Shown here: one piece after another, positions 49,792 through 58,087 of the stretch | Position numbering within the stretch: the first letter of the stretch is position 1 | Layout of the letters: each line of letters begins with the position of its first letter | DNA from: Oscillospiraceae bacterium | Lineage (GTDB): Bacteria > Bacillota > Clostridia > Oscillospirales > Oscillospiraceae | Length of the DNA: 64,000 bases | Direction of reading: 5' to 3' | Assembly (NCBI GenBank): GCA_017458085.1 | Contig: JAFTGE010000051.1 | Span: 1-64,000 of the forward strand | The notes under the pieces: generated by a model | Told to the model about the DNA's origin: nothing | Seen by the model: only the letters and a program-made list of their open reading frames with translations | The model's database searches: none | Translations under genes and position numbers: made by a program

Positions 49792-50166
49792 AACTGTCAC
49801 AAAACAATCTACTCTTTTCGTTACGAAATGATGAATCTATTCTATGACAGTTTGCTTTTGGCAAAAGAGGACTTCTTCAAGTCAGCATTCAAATGATGGT
49901 GAATGCACCCACGCCCAGAAAATGCACCCCCGGGGTGCATTGGTATCAAAAATATCGTGATTTGCCAACGTCGTCGCAAGCTTCCTATCACTTGCGGCGA
50001 CTTTTTATGCCGTGCATAAAAAGTCACCTCGCGCTCATTCCGCTGCTCTTCCTTTCCAAATCGAACCCGCTTCGCTGGGCTTCGATTTTGTTTTTGAGGA
50101 CGGAAGGTTGAAGTCCTATAATTACACTCCGACCAAGGGTAAGTCCTTACGGAACTTGCCCTTTTT
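49792..50166. repeat. Gene-free region dense in inverted repeats
   Basis: Between 49776 and 50303 I find no gene. Instead there are six inverted repeats: AACTGTCA (49792) with TGACAGTT (49845); a 21-bp palindrome of AATGCACCCC arms (49921-49941); GTCGTCGCAAG with CTTGCGGCGAC (about 49970-50001); GACTTTTTATGC with GCATAAAAAGTC (49999-50025); AAATCGAACCC with GGG-C-TTCGATTT (50058-50088); and AAGGGTAAGT with ACTTGCCCTT then a T-run (about 50136-50166). It may be a structured RNA, a palindromic element or remnants of an insertion. Confidence 0.6.
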
Positions 50167-50303
50167 CTTTTGTCTTCTAAATGCATGCTGCTGGATGCGA
50201 GATGAGGTAGCTGTCAATACAACTTTTCTTTTGATCGTATTCTCACGAAAGCTCACTTTCTGCTATAGGTCCCGTATAATGAGATAGTGAAAGGAGCAAT
50301 TCA

Positions 50304-50837
50304 ATGGAACAGAACAGGCATTCTTTTGATAACGCTCAATATTTTCTTCAAATCCTACGACAGTGCCCATCTGCTTCGGCCGATATAAGAGGCAGCGACG
50401 AATACCCTGCGATTGATGGCAAGGTGTCATTTTATCAGACAACGGCCGGGGTCCTTGTGTCAATACAGATTCTAGGGCTCCCGGTTTCAGACGTCCCCTG
50501 CAGAGAGTCGGTTTTTGCATTCCATATCCACCGCGGCAGCTTATGCACCGGGAATCAAGAGGATCCCTTTAAAGATGCCCTGACTCACTATAATCCCAGC
50601 GGCTGTGAGCATCCCAATCACGCCGGAGACCTGATTCCGCTTTTTGGCAATAACGGATATGCCTTTCAAATCTTCTTGACCGATAGGATTTCGGTGGATG
50701 AGATCGTCGGAAGAACTGTCATAATCCATCTAAACCCGGATGACTTTACTACACAGCCGTCCGGAAACTCCGGTAAAAAAATCGCATGCGGGCAAATTGT
50801 GAGAACCAGACGCCGCTGGGATTCCCTCGGTTGCTGA
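50304..50837 (+). CDS. Cu/Zn superoxide dismutase-like (SodC family) protein
   Basis: The 177-residue protein carries the SodC core: FHIHRGSLCTG (copper His pair and disulfide Cys), THYNPSGCEHPNHAGDL (bridging and zinc His), DRISVDEIVGRTVIIHLNPDDF and TTQPSGNSGKKIACG (second Cys). It lacks a signal peptide, unlike most bacterial SodC, and its short N-terminal region is unusual. AAAGGAG precedes the ATG. Copper and zinc ligands seem present, so activity is plausible, but some gut Firmicutes homologues are uncharacterised. It stands alone. Confidence 0.8.
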   Translation: MEQNRHSFDNAQYFLQILRQCPSASADIRGSDEYPAIDGKVSFYQTTAGVLVSIQILGLPVSDVPCRESVFAFHIHRGSLCTGNQEDPFKDALTHYNPSGCEHPNHAGDLIPLFGNNGYAFQIFLTDRISVDEIVGRTVIIHLNPDDFTTQPSGNSGKKIACGQIVRTRRRWDSLGC

Positions 50838-50999
50838 CACCATTGCGATTTCAGAATTATGTAATTATACTCTGGTCAAAGCTCAGAGCCGTCCAATGGC
50901 GGCACTGGGTTTTCTTTTTTATAAAAACTTGTAAACAGGGATGTATTTATAAACGAAATATGCTATACTGTTGATGGAAAAAAATAAGGAGGGTTTCTT

Positions 51000-51263
51000 A
51001 TGAAAGTTACAAAACGTAATGGTAATGTTGTCCTCTTTGATGATGAGAAAGTTGCAAGAAGTATTCTAAGAGCCAACGCGGATACCCCGGAGGAAGAACT
51101 GTCGGAAAAGATTGCCGCATGGATTGCGAGCGAGGCTTTTTCCAGGCTCACCGATACCAACGACATCATATCCACCCAGGATGTTCGCCGTTGTGTGTAT
51201 TCCCTTCTCTGCGAAAAAGGGCTGCCCGAAACAGCCAGACAGTACGCGGAATACGTAAAGTAA
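51000..51263 (+). CDS. Stand-alone ATP-cone domain protein
   Basis: The 87-residue protein consists of one ATP-cone domain: MKVTKRNGNVVLFDDEKVA, then the helical IAAWIASEAFSRL and DIISTQDVRRCVYSLLCEKGL. ATP-cones bind ATP/dATP and usually regulate ribonucleotide reductase or NrdR. Here no zinc-finger (NrdR) or reductase domain is attached. AAGGAGGG precedes the ATG, and a TATACT -10-like element lies ~30 bp upstream. The next gene starts 55 bp downstream. It may act as a nucleotide sensor for another protein. Confidence 0.8.
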   Translation: MKVTKRNGNVVLFDDEKVARSILRANADTPEEELSEKIAAWIASEAFSRLTDTNDIISTQDVRRCVYSLLCEKGLPETARQYAEYVK

Positions 51264-51318
51264 TGTCGGCCCGGCTAAGCTGACACGAGAGACAAACCTT
51301 GAAAGGAAGCGGACAACC

Positions 51319-51657
51319 ATGTTTGAAAAGCATGTCGACCTCTTTAAGAAACGGGACAAGGAAGCCTGGCTGCAAATCAAAACGGCCCTCAAGGACGCGG
51401 GACTCAAGGGCGTGCGCTCCGGCCATTACTTGCAGGAGACGGTCATGGGCGGCGGCTGCGGCGCGAAGCTCGATCCCAGAGACTTCGGCCCCCGCGGGAA
51501 GATTGACCGTGAAATCTACTGGGTCGACGTGGTACAGAGCAAGGAAGCCGAGGCGCGGGAGATCCTGCGGCAGGCCGGGATCGTGCCGGAGGTGGAGGAA
51601 AACGTACTGAAGGACGCCGCACTGCGCAAGAAGCCCAAACATGAAAACGAATTCTAA
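51319..51657 (+). CDS. Conserved-looking small protein of unknown function
   Basis: The 112-residue soluble protein begins MFEKHVDLFKKRDKEAW and contains a Gly/Cys motif (MGGGCGAKLDPRDFG) and a beta strand-like segment REIYWVDVVQSKEAEA that resembles a ferredoxin-like (DUF2007-type) fold. GAAAGGAAG precedes the ATG at good spacing. It lies 55 bp after the ATP-cone gene and ends at a strong terminator. The family is not firmly recognised. Confidence 0.65.
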   Translation: MFEKHVDLFKKRDKEAWLQIKTALKDAGLKGVRSGHYLQETVMGGGCGAKLDPRDFGPRGKIDREIYWVDVVQSKEAEAREILRQAGIVPEVEENVLKDAALRKKPKHENEF

Positions 51658-51660
51658 ACA

Positions 51661-51690
51661 AAAATCGGAGGTATCAGCCTCCGATTTTTT
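51661..51690. terminator. Bidirectional terminator
   Basis: AAAATCGGAGG / CCTCCGATTTT lies between convergent genes. Confidence 0.88.
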
Positions 51691-52243
51691 TGATCCCATT
51701 TTCCGTAATCACATAATCCATCCGGCGATCAAATTCCCCCATAGGAATTCCCTCCGTCAGCAAATCCGCATGGCACAGGCAGACTGTCACAGTCTCATGC
51801 CCCGCCAGAAACCGGTCATAATAACCGGCGCCGTGACCAAGGCGGGCGCCGTCCAAGCCCGCCGCGACGCAGGGAATCAGGGCAAGATCAATCTGCTCCG
51901 GCGCTTCTTCGGCGCTCTCCGGCGGCTCAGGAATATCCATTAAGCCAGGCGTCAGCTCATCCAGGCTTGAAATCCGCAGCGCCTTCATCACGCCTTCGCC
52001 ATAACAGCGTGGCACATAGACGCGCTTTCCTGCTTTGAGCGCCGCGTCTATCAGGGCCCGGGTATCCGGCTCACGCCACATGCTGACATAAGCAAACACA
52101 CTTTCCGCCCGCCTCCAAAGCGTCCAGCCGGTAATCCACGCAAACATGGACCTGTCCGCGTTCTTCCGATCTTCTTCCGATAAAACCGCAGCACGCGTTT
52201 TTATTTCCCGACGCAGGGCTTTTTTCTGTTCACCCAGTTGCAT
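51674..52243 (-). CDS. 5-formyltetrahydrofolate cyclo-ligase
   Basis: The ATG at 52243 lies behind GAGGTG. The 189-residue protein has the family pattern: N-terminal KKALRREIKTRAA, the nucleotide region VYVPRCYGEGVM, DLALIPCVAAGLDGARLGHGAGYYDRFL (recognised from LGHGAGYYDRFL) and the terminal MDYVITENG. It converts 5-formyl-THF to 5,10-methenyl-THF with ATP in the cytoplasm. Transcribed towards the terminator shared with the upstream plus-strand gene. Confidence 0.93.
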   Translation of the reverse strand: MQLGEQKKALRREIKTRAAVLSEEDRKNADRSMFAWITGWTLWRRAESVFAYVSMWREPDTRALIDAALKAGKRVYVPRCYGEGVMKALRISSLDELTPGLMDIPEPPESAEEAPEQIDLALIPCVAAGLDGARLGHGAGYYDRFLAGHETVTVCLCHADLLTEGIPMGEFDRRMDYVITENGIKKIGG

Positions 52244-52335
52244 AACAACACCTCGCCGACAGTATAACACAAGAACATCTTCTTGTCAGGATATCTTAAG
52301 AAATCTAAATTTTGCCATTTTACGCCATGATACAG

Positions 52336-52391
52336 TTGACAGTTGTAGTCTCTTGTGCTATTGTAAGGCCGTAAAGACTACACGTGTAATC
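52336..52391 (+). promoter_or_regulatory. Promoter and BlaI-type operator of the blaI-M56 operon
   Basis: TTGACA (52336-52341) and TATTGT (52359-52364) are 17 bp apart. Downstream is the near-perfect palindrome GACTACACGTGTAATC (52376-52391, core TACACGTGTA). A matching half-site, TGTAGTC (52344-52350), lies in the promoter spacer. This resembles BlaI/MecI operators (TACA-N-TGTA). Confidence 0.75.
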
Positions 52392-52412
52392 TCTCCTGAA
52401 AGGATGTTTTCC

Positions 52413-52787
52413 ATGTCAACTCTTGCCGACCGCATCTCCGATTCCGAGCTGGAGGTCATGAAGGTCCTGTGGCAGGCGAAGGACGCTCTGCCCGTCACGG
52501 ACATCCGCGAAACCTTGCAGCGCACCCGCGGCTGGGAGGCCACCACGGTCAAGACCCTGGTCAACCGCCTGGTCAGCAAAGGCGTTATTGCCCAGGAAAA
52601 GCGTAACGTTTTCTATTACAGCCCGCTGATTTCCGAGCGGGAGTATAACAGCTGGGCGACCCACAATCTCATCTCCCGTCTCTATAACGGCAGTGCGCGG
52701 GAGCTGGTGGCGGCGCTTGTCCATTCCGAAGGTCTGACGCAGGACGACATTGAGGAGCTGCGCCAAATGTTCAAGGTGGAGGAATAA
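52413..52787 (+). CDS. BlaI/MecI-family repressor
   Basis: The ATG at 52413 has AAAGG 9 bp upstream; an ATG at 52404 is too close to the site. The 124-residue protein has the winged-helix domain (ISDSELEVMKVLWQAKDALPVTDI, seen as SELEVMKVLW, and TVKTLVNRLVSKGVI) and a C-terminal dimerisation helix region. BlaI repressors bind TACA-type palindromes and are cleaved by their M56 partner upon signal. The M56 gene starts 3 bp after its stop, so the pair is co-translated. It likely represses its own operon. Confidence 0.92.
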   Translation: MSTLADRISDSELEVMKVLWQAKDALPVTDIRETLQRTRGWEATTVKTLVNRLVSKGVIAQEKRNVFYYSPLISEREYNSWATHNLISRLYNGSARELVAALVHSEGLTQDDIEELRQMFKVEE

Positions 52788-52790
52788 GCG

Positions 52791-55700
52791 ATGGAGAGTC
52801 TCATTATTTTGACCCTCAGCGGCAGCGTGCTTGCCCTGCTTCTGCTGGTGGTAAAAGCCCTGCTCAAGGACAAGCTGCCCAGCACGGTGTATTACTACGC
52901 GTGGCTGCTGGTGCTGCTTCGCTTTGCCCTGCCGCTGCCTGGCCTGGTCCCGACGGGGATGGAGTCCGCGCCCGCACCAGTTGCTGCAGTCTCTGACGTC
53001 ATCCAGCGCGACCGCACCGAAGCGCCCTATTTTTATCCCGCTGTCGAGACCCCGGCTGCCGGTGCCTTTGTCCCCGTGACCAATACGCAACCCATAGCAA
53101 ACCATTCCGTCGAAGAATCGGTCACCCCGGCCCCCGCTGTCACTGCGCCAAAAAAGAGCGTTGACTGGAAGTCCCCTGTCCTCTGGTGGTCGCTCTGGGC
53201 GGTCGGCAGCATCTTCAGTCTCGCGGTCTATGTGGTCTCTTATCTGCGTTTTACCCGTCGACTACGCCGCTCTCTCAAGCGTCCTGACGCCATCGACCGC
53301 AAGGTCTATGCCGCGATCCCCGGCCGCAAGCCGCACCTTTACCGCTGCGCCGCGTATCGGACGCCGCTGATGTACGGCGTGCTGCACCCGCGCATTGTCC
53401 TGCCCGACCGTGTCTACGATGAGGAAACGCTCTACAACATCCTGCGCCACGAGCTGACGCACTATCGCCGTTTCGATACGCTGTATAAGTGGATCGCGGT
53501 GGCGGTGCTGTCCACCCAGTGGTTCAATCCCCTCTCCTACCTGATTCGGCGGGAAATCAACCGCGCCTGTGAGCTCAGCTGCGACGAAATGCTGCTGCGT
53601 TCGATGACGCGCGCCGAAAAGCAGTCCTACGGCAACACGCTGCTGTCCATGGCGGCCAGCTCCGCGCTGCCCGCGGGCGTAGTGGCGACCACCTTTGCCA
53701 CGGAAAAGAAAAATTTGAAAGAACGATTGGAGCAAATTATGCACTATAAAAAGAGCGGAGCCAGACTTCTGGCCTCCATTCTGGCGCTGGCACTGCTGGC
53801 CGGCTGCGGCGTAGCCGCGGGACCGCAGAGCGCCGCACCCACAGAACCTGATACAGACAGCTCGGACGTCGTCCGTGTTTCCACGGTGGATGAATTTCTC
53901 GCGGCCATTGCGCCCAACACGGTGATCGAATTGGCCGCCGGGGAGTATGATCTCTCCACCGCCTCCGATTACGGTATGGATACCGGCGGGGCCGATTACG
54001 CCTGGAATCTGGTTTTCGCCGGCGATCAGAAAGGAGTCAACGCTGAGCTTGAGATTTACGGTGTGGAAAACCTCACCATCCGGGGCGCCGGGATGGACAA
54101 GACCACCATCGCCGCGGTTCCCCGCTATGCCAACGTCATCAAATTTAAGAATTGCCAGGGCCTGAATCTGGAGCAGTTTACTGCCGGCCACACGCAGGAA
54201 CCCGGCTTCTGCGCCGGCGGCGTGCTCCGCTTCGAGGCCTGCACCGATGTGAATATCGACCTCTGCGGTATGTTCGGCTGCGGCACCATCGGCGTCTGGG
54301 CGCAGGACTGCGCGAATCTCTCTGTTACCTACTCCAACATCTACGAGTGCAGCTATGAGGCCGTCTCTCTCGACTCCTGCCGCAATGTCACCGTCGACAA
54401 CTGCGCCATCTTCAACAACGGCCGCAAGGCGGATCAGGGTGACGCCCAGACGATCTTCGACATCTCCGGCAGCAATTCCGTCACCGTTACCAATACCCGC
54501 GTGCAGGATAATTCCTTCCAGGTCCTCCTGCGTTCCAGCTACAGCCGGGACGTGATCTTCCTGTCCAACAGCATTACCGACAACAACATTGCCTCCACCG
54601 TTTTTAATCTGACCCAGTACCCCATCACGGTCGACGGCTGTGTCTTTTCCGGGAACGGTTCGCAGCACAGCTGGTACAGCTCCGACATTTTTGCCGCTGA
54701 TCTGGACGGGAATCCGTTGGATCGTGACGCGCTTGCGGCCATGACCTTCCGTGCCTTGGACGCCTCGTCCGTAAAGCCTGCCCAGGCCGCGAAACCGGCC
54801 GCCCAGGTTCCCTCCGGCGCCACGATCAAAGTCACCAACGTGGACGAGTTCCTCTCTGCCATCGGCCCCGACCGCACCATCGTGCTGGACGGCGAGCTGT
54901 TCGATCTCTCCACGGCCTCCGACTATGGCTCTGTCGGCGGGGAGTACTACTTCTGGAATGAGACGTACGACGGCCCCGAGCTGGTCATCCAAAACGTCTC
55001 CGGTCTGTTCATTCACGGGCCGGACGGCAGCTCGACGCAGACGACCCTCGCCGCCATCCCGCGCTATGCCAACGTCCTCTCCTTCCGTAACTGCCAGGAC
55101 ATTCAGCTGGTGGGCTTTGTCCTCGGCCACACCAAGGAGCCCGGCTCCTGCTCCGGCGGGGTGCTGGATTTCCAGCACTGCAGCGACATCCGGCTTGACG
55201 GTCTGCATCTCTACGGCTGCGGCATCCTGGGTATTCAAGCCTTCCAGTGCACCTCCGTCGACGTGCTGCGCACCGAAATCTACGAGTGCAGCCAGGGCGC
55301 GGGCAGCTTCTTCCAGACTGACGGCATCCGCTTTGTGGACTGCGACATTCACGATGTGCCTTCTCCCGCCTTTTTCTTTAACGAGTGCGGCGACAAGACT
55401 TGGAACGGCGATGCGATCATCGGCTTTGACAGCATGTACGATGTGGACGCTGACGGCAATCTCGTCGAGCTAAAGCACGACGAGGAGGAGGAACGCATCT
55501 TCAGCGGCACGGTCAACGATCTGGTCAACCCCTTTGGCGCCGAACCCGAACAGCCCCTGCCCGCAGGCTCTCCCCAGCTGGCCTTTGCCCAGAAGGTTCA
55601 GAAGGCATTCGCTGACCAGGATTGGGAGACCTTCGCAGATAAACTCAGCTACCCCGTGCAGATCTTTACCGCCGAATACAGCTTCCTGCTATACAGTCGC

Positions 55701-55979
55701 GAGGAGTTTCTCGCTGCCGTATACGATGAAAACTTCTTCCATAATTTCTACACCGACGACTTTGTCGCCGCCGTGACCGGCGACCCGCTGGAGAGCATGG
55801 GCGACTGTATTTTCGGCATTACGATCTGCGGCCACCGCTTTGCCTTCACTTGCTTCGGCTACGAGTTGAAAGAGGACAACCTCTATATCAATGCCATCTC
55901 CATTGCCGATCCCCTCTATCCCGGCCGGGTCGACGATGAACACTATGTCCAGGTCGTCCCGCCCACGCCCATGCCCTGA
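52791..55979 (+). CDS. BlaR1-like M56 metallopeptidase with two tandem beta-helix ectodomains
   Basis: The 1062-residue protein has an N-terminal M56 membrane peptidase (residues 1-320) with zinc motif HELTH (His220, Glu221, His224) and ELSCDE. A fourth membrane segment ending in LLAGC follows (Cys339). In place of the penicillin-binding sensor of BlaR1 there are two homologous beta-helix domains (~364-655 and ~682-930). Both open with VDEFL-(S/A)-AI and FDLSTASDYG or YDLSTASDYG, then IPRYANV or VPRYANV. The last ~115 residues look like a separate NTF2-like cap. The ectodomain should bind or cleave a polysaccharide outside the cell, so the protein may be a glycan-sensing protease that inactivates the BlaI repressor. 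The function is inferred. Confidence 0.85.
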   Translation: MESLIILTLSGSVLALLLLVVKALLKDKLPSTVYYYAWLLVLLRFALPLPGLVPTGMESAPAPVAAVSDVIQRDRTEAPYFYPAVETPAAGAFVPVTNTQPIANHSVEESVTPAPAVTAPKKSVDWKSPVLWWSLWAVGSIFSLAVYVVSYLRFTRRLRRSLKRPDAIDRKVYAAIPGRKPHLYRCAAYRTPLMYGVLHPRIVLPDRVYDEETLYNILRHELTHYRRFDTLYKWIAVAVLSTQWFNPLSYLIRREINRACELSCDEMLLRSMTRAEKQSYGNTLLSMAASSALPAGVVATTFATEKKNLKERLEQIMHYKKSGARLLASILALALLAGCGVAAGPQSAAPTEPDTDSSDVVRVSTVDEFLAAIAPNTVIELAAGEYDLSTASDYGMDTGGADYAWNLVFAGDQKGVNAELEIYGVENLTIRGAGMDKTTIAAVPRYANVIKFKNCQGLNLEQFTAGHTQEPGFCAGGVLRFEACTDVNIDLCGMFGCGTIGVWAQDCANLSVTYSNIYECSYEAVSLDSCRNVTVDNCAIFNNGRKADQGDAQTIFDISGSNSVTVTNTRVQDNSFQVLLRSSYSRDVIFLSNSITDNNIASTVFNLTQYPITVDGCVFSGNGSQHSWYSSDIFAADLDGNPLDRDALAAMTFRALDASSVKPAQAAKPAAQVPSGATIKVTNVDEFLSAIGPDRTIVLDGELFDLSTASDYGSVGGEYYFWNETYDGPELVIQNVSGLFIHGPDGSSTQTTLAAIPRYANVLSFRNCQDIQLVGFVLGHTKEPGSCSGGVLDFQHCSDIRLDGLHLYGCGILGIQAFQCTSVDVLRTEIYECSQGAGSFFQTDGIRFVDCDIHDVPSPAFFFNECGDKTWNGDAIIGFDSMYDVDADGNLVELKHDEEEERIFSGTVNDLVNPFGAEPEQPLPAGSPQLAFAQKVQKAFADQDWETFADKLSYPVQIFTAEYSFLLYSREEFLAAVYDENFFHNFYTDDFVAAVTGDPLESMGDCIFGITICGHRFAFTCFGYELKEDNLYINAISIADPLYPGRVDDEHYVQVVPPTPMP

Positions 55980-56033
55980 CCGTATATTCCACCCAGCGCC
56001 TGCGGAAAACCGCAGGCGCTTTTCAAACGATGA

Positions 56034-56058
56034 AACCATTCTCCCCTCTCAATCGTTT
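56034..56058 (+). promoter_or_regulatory. ECF-type promoter of the first sigma/anti-sigma pair
   Basis: AACC (56034-56037), a 16-bp spacer and CGTTT (56054-56058), matching the motifs at 43408 and 57488. Autoregulation is likely. Confidence 0.6.
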
Positions 56059-56107
56059 AGTAAGTGAAGGCACCAAACACAGCGCGCCTTCAAAGGAGGG
56101 TAAAGAC

Positions 56108-56599
56108 ATGCCGATACCTCTGCAGCGTACGGGCAGAGCGATCCAGGATGTTTTTCAGGAGCATTCTCAGGCGGTTTACCGCGTCGCCTACAGTTACATG
56201 AAAAATCCCCAGGACAGTGAGGACGCCGTACAGGAGAGCTTTCTGCGCCTGATCCGCGCCGGGCTCACCTTTCCCGACTCCCGGCAGGAGCGCGCCTGGC
56301 TGATCGTCACCGCCTCCAATGTGTGCCGCGACATGCTCAAGGCCAAATCGCGGCAGCATTTGAACATCGACGATCAGCTGGACCTCGCCGCCCCGGATCA
56401 CGAACCGAACAATGTGCTGGACGCGATTCTCGCCCTGCCGGACAAGTACAAGAGCGCGGTCTACTTCTATTACTACGAGGGCTACTCGGTCAACGAGATC
56501 GCCCGCATGCTCCGTCTGCCTCCGAACACCGTCAAAACCCGGCTTTCCCGCGCACGGAAGGCCCTGAAACTAACACTGGGAGGGGAAACCGATGACTGA
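56108..56599 (+). CDS. ECF-type RNA polymerase sigma factor
   Basis: The ATG at 56108 lies behind AAAGGAGGG. The 163-residue protein has sigma region 2 (VYRVAYSYMKNPQDSEDAVQ, then ESFLRLI) and region 4.2 helix-turn-helix (YSVNEIARMLRLPPNTVKTR). ECF factors are freed by an anti-sigma protein and then read promoters of the AACC/CGT type. The next gene overlaps it by 8 bp and encodes a membrane protein that is the probable anti-sigma factor. The sensor M56 gene ends 55 bp before the promoter. Confidence 0.92.
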   Translation: MPIPLQRTGRAIQDVFQEHSQAVYRVAYSYMKNPQDSEDAVQESFLRLIRAGLTFPDSRQERAWLIVTASNVCRDMLKAKSRQHLNIDDQLDLAAPDHEPNNVLDAILALPDKYKSAVYFYYYEGYSVNEIARMLRLPPNTVKTRLSRARKALKLTLGGETDD

Positions 56600-57374
56600 C
56601 AAACGCATTGTCGAGGCCTACGATCAGCTGCGCCTTGACCCGGACAGCGCCGCGCGCATTGTCGCTGCGCTTGAAAAAGCCGCCCCTCCCCGAGAGGAGA
56701 AGAATACGATGACCAAAGCCAAGCGTCCCCTGCGCATTTTCCTGATCGCCGCTATCATCTCCGTTTTGATGATCGGCACCGCCTATGCCTTTTCCGGCAA
56801 TGTCCACGCCATCGGCACGCACTATATGCGTGGCGAAAACGAGTATACCAGCTTATCCGATCTGCCCAAGGCGGTCAAAACCGCGGGTTACCCCATTACC
56901 GCAGTGGAGGAGTTTTCCAACGGCTACCGCTTCGTTTCCATGCACATCGGCGGCGAGGCCGCCTATGACGAAAACTACAATGTTCTTCAGGAGTATTACA
57001 GCGTCGCCCTCAACTACGCCAAGCCCGGCGCCGCGGACGTGATCGTCAACGTCAGCCCCGTGCTTGACCTGCCCACGGAAAGCGAGGCGCCCGCGCCCAC
57101 CGACACCCGCACCGTCAACGGTGTGCCCGTCAGATACTCCCGCGACCACTACAAGTTCGTTCCCCCGGACTATCAGGAGACCGAGGCCGATCAGGCCGCC
57201 AAGGCTGCCGGACACTACTACGTCTCCTACGGCAGCGATGGCATTGAGGAGCATGACTACACCTTTGCAAGCTTTGACCTGGGCGATGTCAACTACACTT
57301 TTATGAGCATGTCCCCCATGGAATCCGAAGCCATGTACGCTATGGCCGGCGATATCATCACAGCCTGGAAATAA
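56592..57374 (+). CDS. Membrane-anchored probable anti-sigma factor
   Basis: The 260-residue protein has a short cytoplasmic N-terminus (~45 residues), a single membrane helix (LRIFLIAAIISVLMIGTAYA, ~47-67) and a 190-residue extracytoplasmic domain rich in Tyr and acidic residues. It overlaps the sigma gene by 8 bp. The membrane segment is nearly identical to that of the paralogue at 58081 (LIAAIISVLM-x-GTA). This is the typical layout of an ECF anti-sigma factor, but no zinc motif (HxxxCxxC) is present. The extracytoplasmic part may be related to DUF4367. The role is inferred. Confidence 0.7.
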   Translation: MTDKRIVEAYDQLRLDPDSAARIVAALEKAAPPREEKNTMTKAKRPLRIFLIAAIISVLMIGTAYAFSGNVHAIGTHYMRGENEYTSLSDLPKAVKTAGYPITAVEEFSNGYRFVSMHIGGEAAYDENYNVLQEYYSVALNYAKPGAADVIVNVSPVLDLPTESEAPAPTDTRTVNGVPVRYSRDHYKFVPPDYQETEADQAAKAAGHYYVSYGSDGIEEHDYTFASFDLGDVNYTFMSMSPMESEAMYAMAGDIITAWK

Positions 57375-57387
57375 TCGAATCATCTCT

Positions 57388-57420
57388 AAACTCCGCAGAC
57401 CCTTGCCTGCGGAGTTTTTT
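57388..57420 (+). terminator. Terminator after the first sigma/anti-sigma pair
   Basis: AAACTCCGCAG / CTGCGGAGTTT is followed by a T-run. Confidence 0.88.
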
Positions 57421-57487
57421 TCTTTTTCTCTGCAACTTTTTTCAAAAAATGCTTTCTAATACAGTGAGAGATCTCTTATCGAACCGA

Positions 57488-57511
57488 AACCACTCTCCAT
57501 TAAGTTCGTTT
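57488..57511 (+). promoter_or_regulatory. ECF-type promoter of the second sigma/anti-sigma pair
   Basis: AACC (57488-57491), a 15-bp spacer and CGTTT (57507-57511). Confidence 0.6.
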
Positions 57512-57529
57512 TGAAAGGGGGCAATGGGC

Positions 57530-58087
57530 TTGGACGATGCCAGAATCGTCGACCTGTACTGGCAGCGCAGTGAGGACGCCGTGCCGCAAACAGTCATCAA
57601 ATACGGCGGCTACTGCCGCACCATTGCTTGGAACATTTTGCAAAATGCCGAGGACGCGGAGGAATGCGTCAACGACACCTGGCTTGGCGCCTGGAGCTCC
57701 ATGCCGGAGCATCGGCCTTCCCTGCTGGCGCCGTATCTGGCGCGGCTCACGCGTTGGCTCTGCCTCAATCGCCTGGATGAGCGCAAACGCCTCAAACGCG
57801 GCGGCGGCGAAGCCTCCCTCGCGCTGGAGGAACTGGACAACACCCTCGCCTCCGCCGAGGACGCGCAGCGCACCCTGGAGCGGAAAGAACTGTCCCAGGC
57901 CATCGACCGCTTCCTCTCGACGCTGGACGTCACCGAGCGGCGGGTCTTCCTGGCGCGCTACTGGTTCATGCTCCCCGTCAAAGACATTGCCGGGCGCTAT
58001 GACTTCACGCAGAGCAAGGTCAAATCCATGCTCCTGCGCACCCGGCGCAAGTTGAAAAACTACTTAAAGGAGGAGGGACTATGCTGA
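57530..58087 (+). CDS. Sigma-70-family factor (second copy)
   Basis: The start is the TTG at 57530, 9 bp after AAAGGGGG. An ATG at 57524 is only 3 bp from it, and the alignment with the 43470 remnant also begins at 57530. The 185-residue protein has region 2 (YCRTIAWNILQNAEDAEECV) and region 4 (LPVKDIAGRYDFTQSKVKSML). It differs clearly from the first sigma factor. The anti-sigma gene overlaps it by 7 bp. It probably directs the AACC/CGTTT promoter upstream of itself. Confidence 0.9.
   Translation: MDDARIVDLYWQRSEDAVPQTVIKYGGYCRTIAWNILQNAEDAEECVNDTWLGAWSSMPEHRPSLLAPYLARLTRWLCLNRLDERKRLKRGGGEASLALEELDNTLASAEDAQRTLERKELSQAIDRFLSTLDVTERRVFLARYWFMLPVKDIAGRYDFTQSKVKSMLLRTRRKLKNYLKEEGLC

Noticed and set aside
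49776..50303. Insertion sequence
   Set aside because: Many inverted repeats occur but there is no transposase frame and no paired terminal repeat with target duplication that I can define.
53739..53811. Separate lipoprotein gene starting inside the M56 gene
   Set aside because: The segment M-H-Y-K-K...LLAGC looks like a lipoprotein signal, but M56 proteins normally have a fourth membrane helix here and there is no ribosome site.
53262..55352. Minus-strand open frame of ~696 codons
   Set aside because: It lies antisense to the M56/beta-helix gene; no start signal or recognisable domain was seen.
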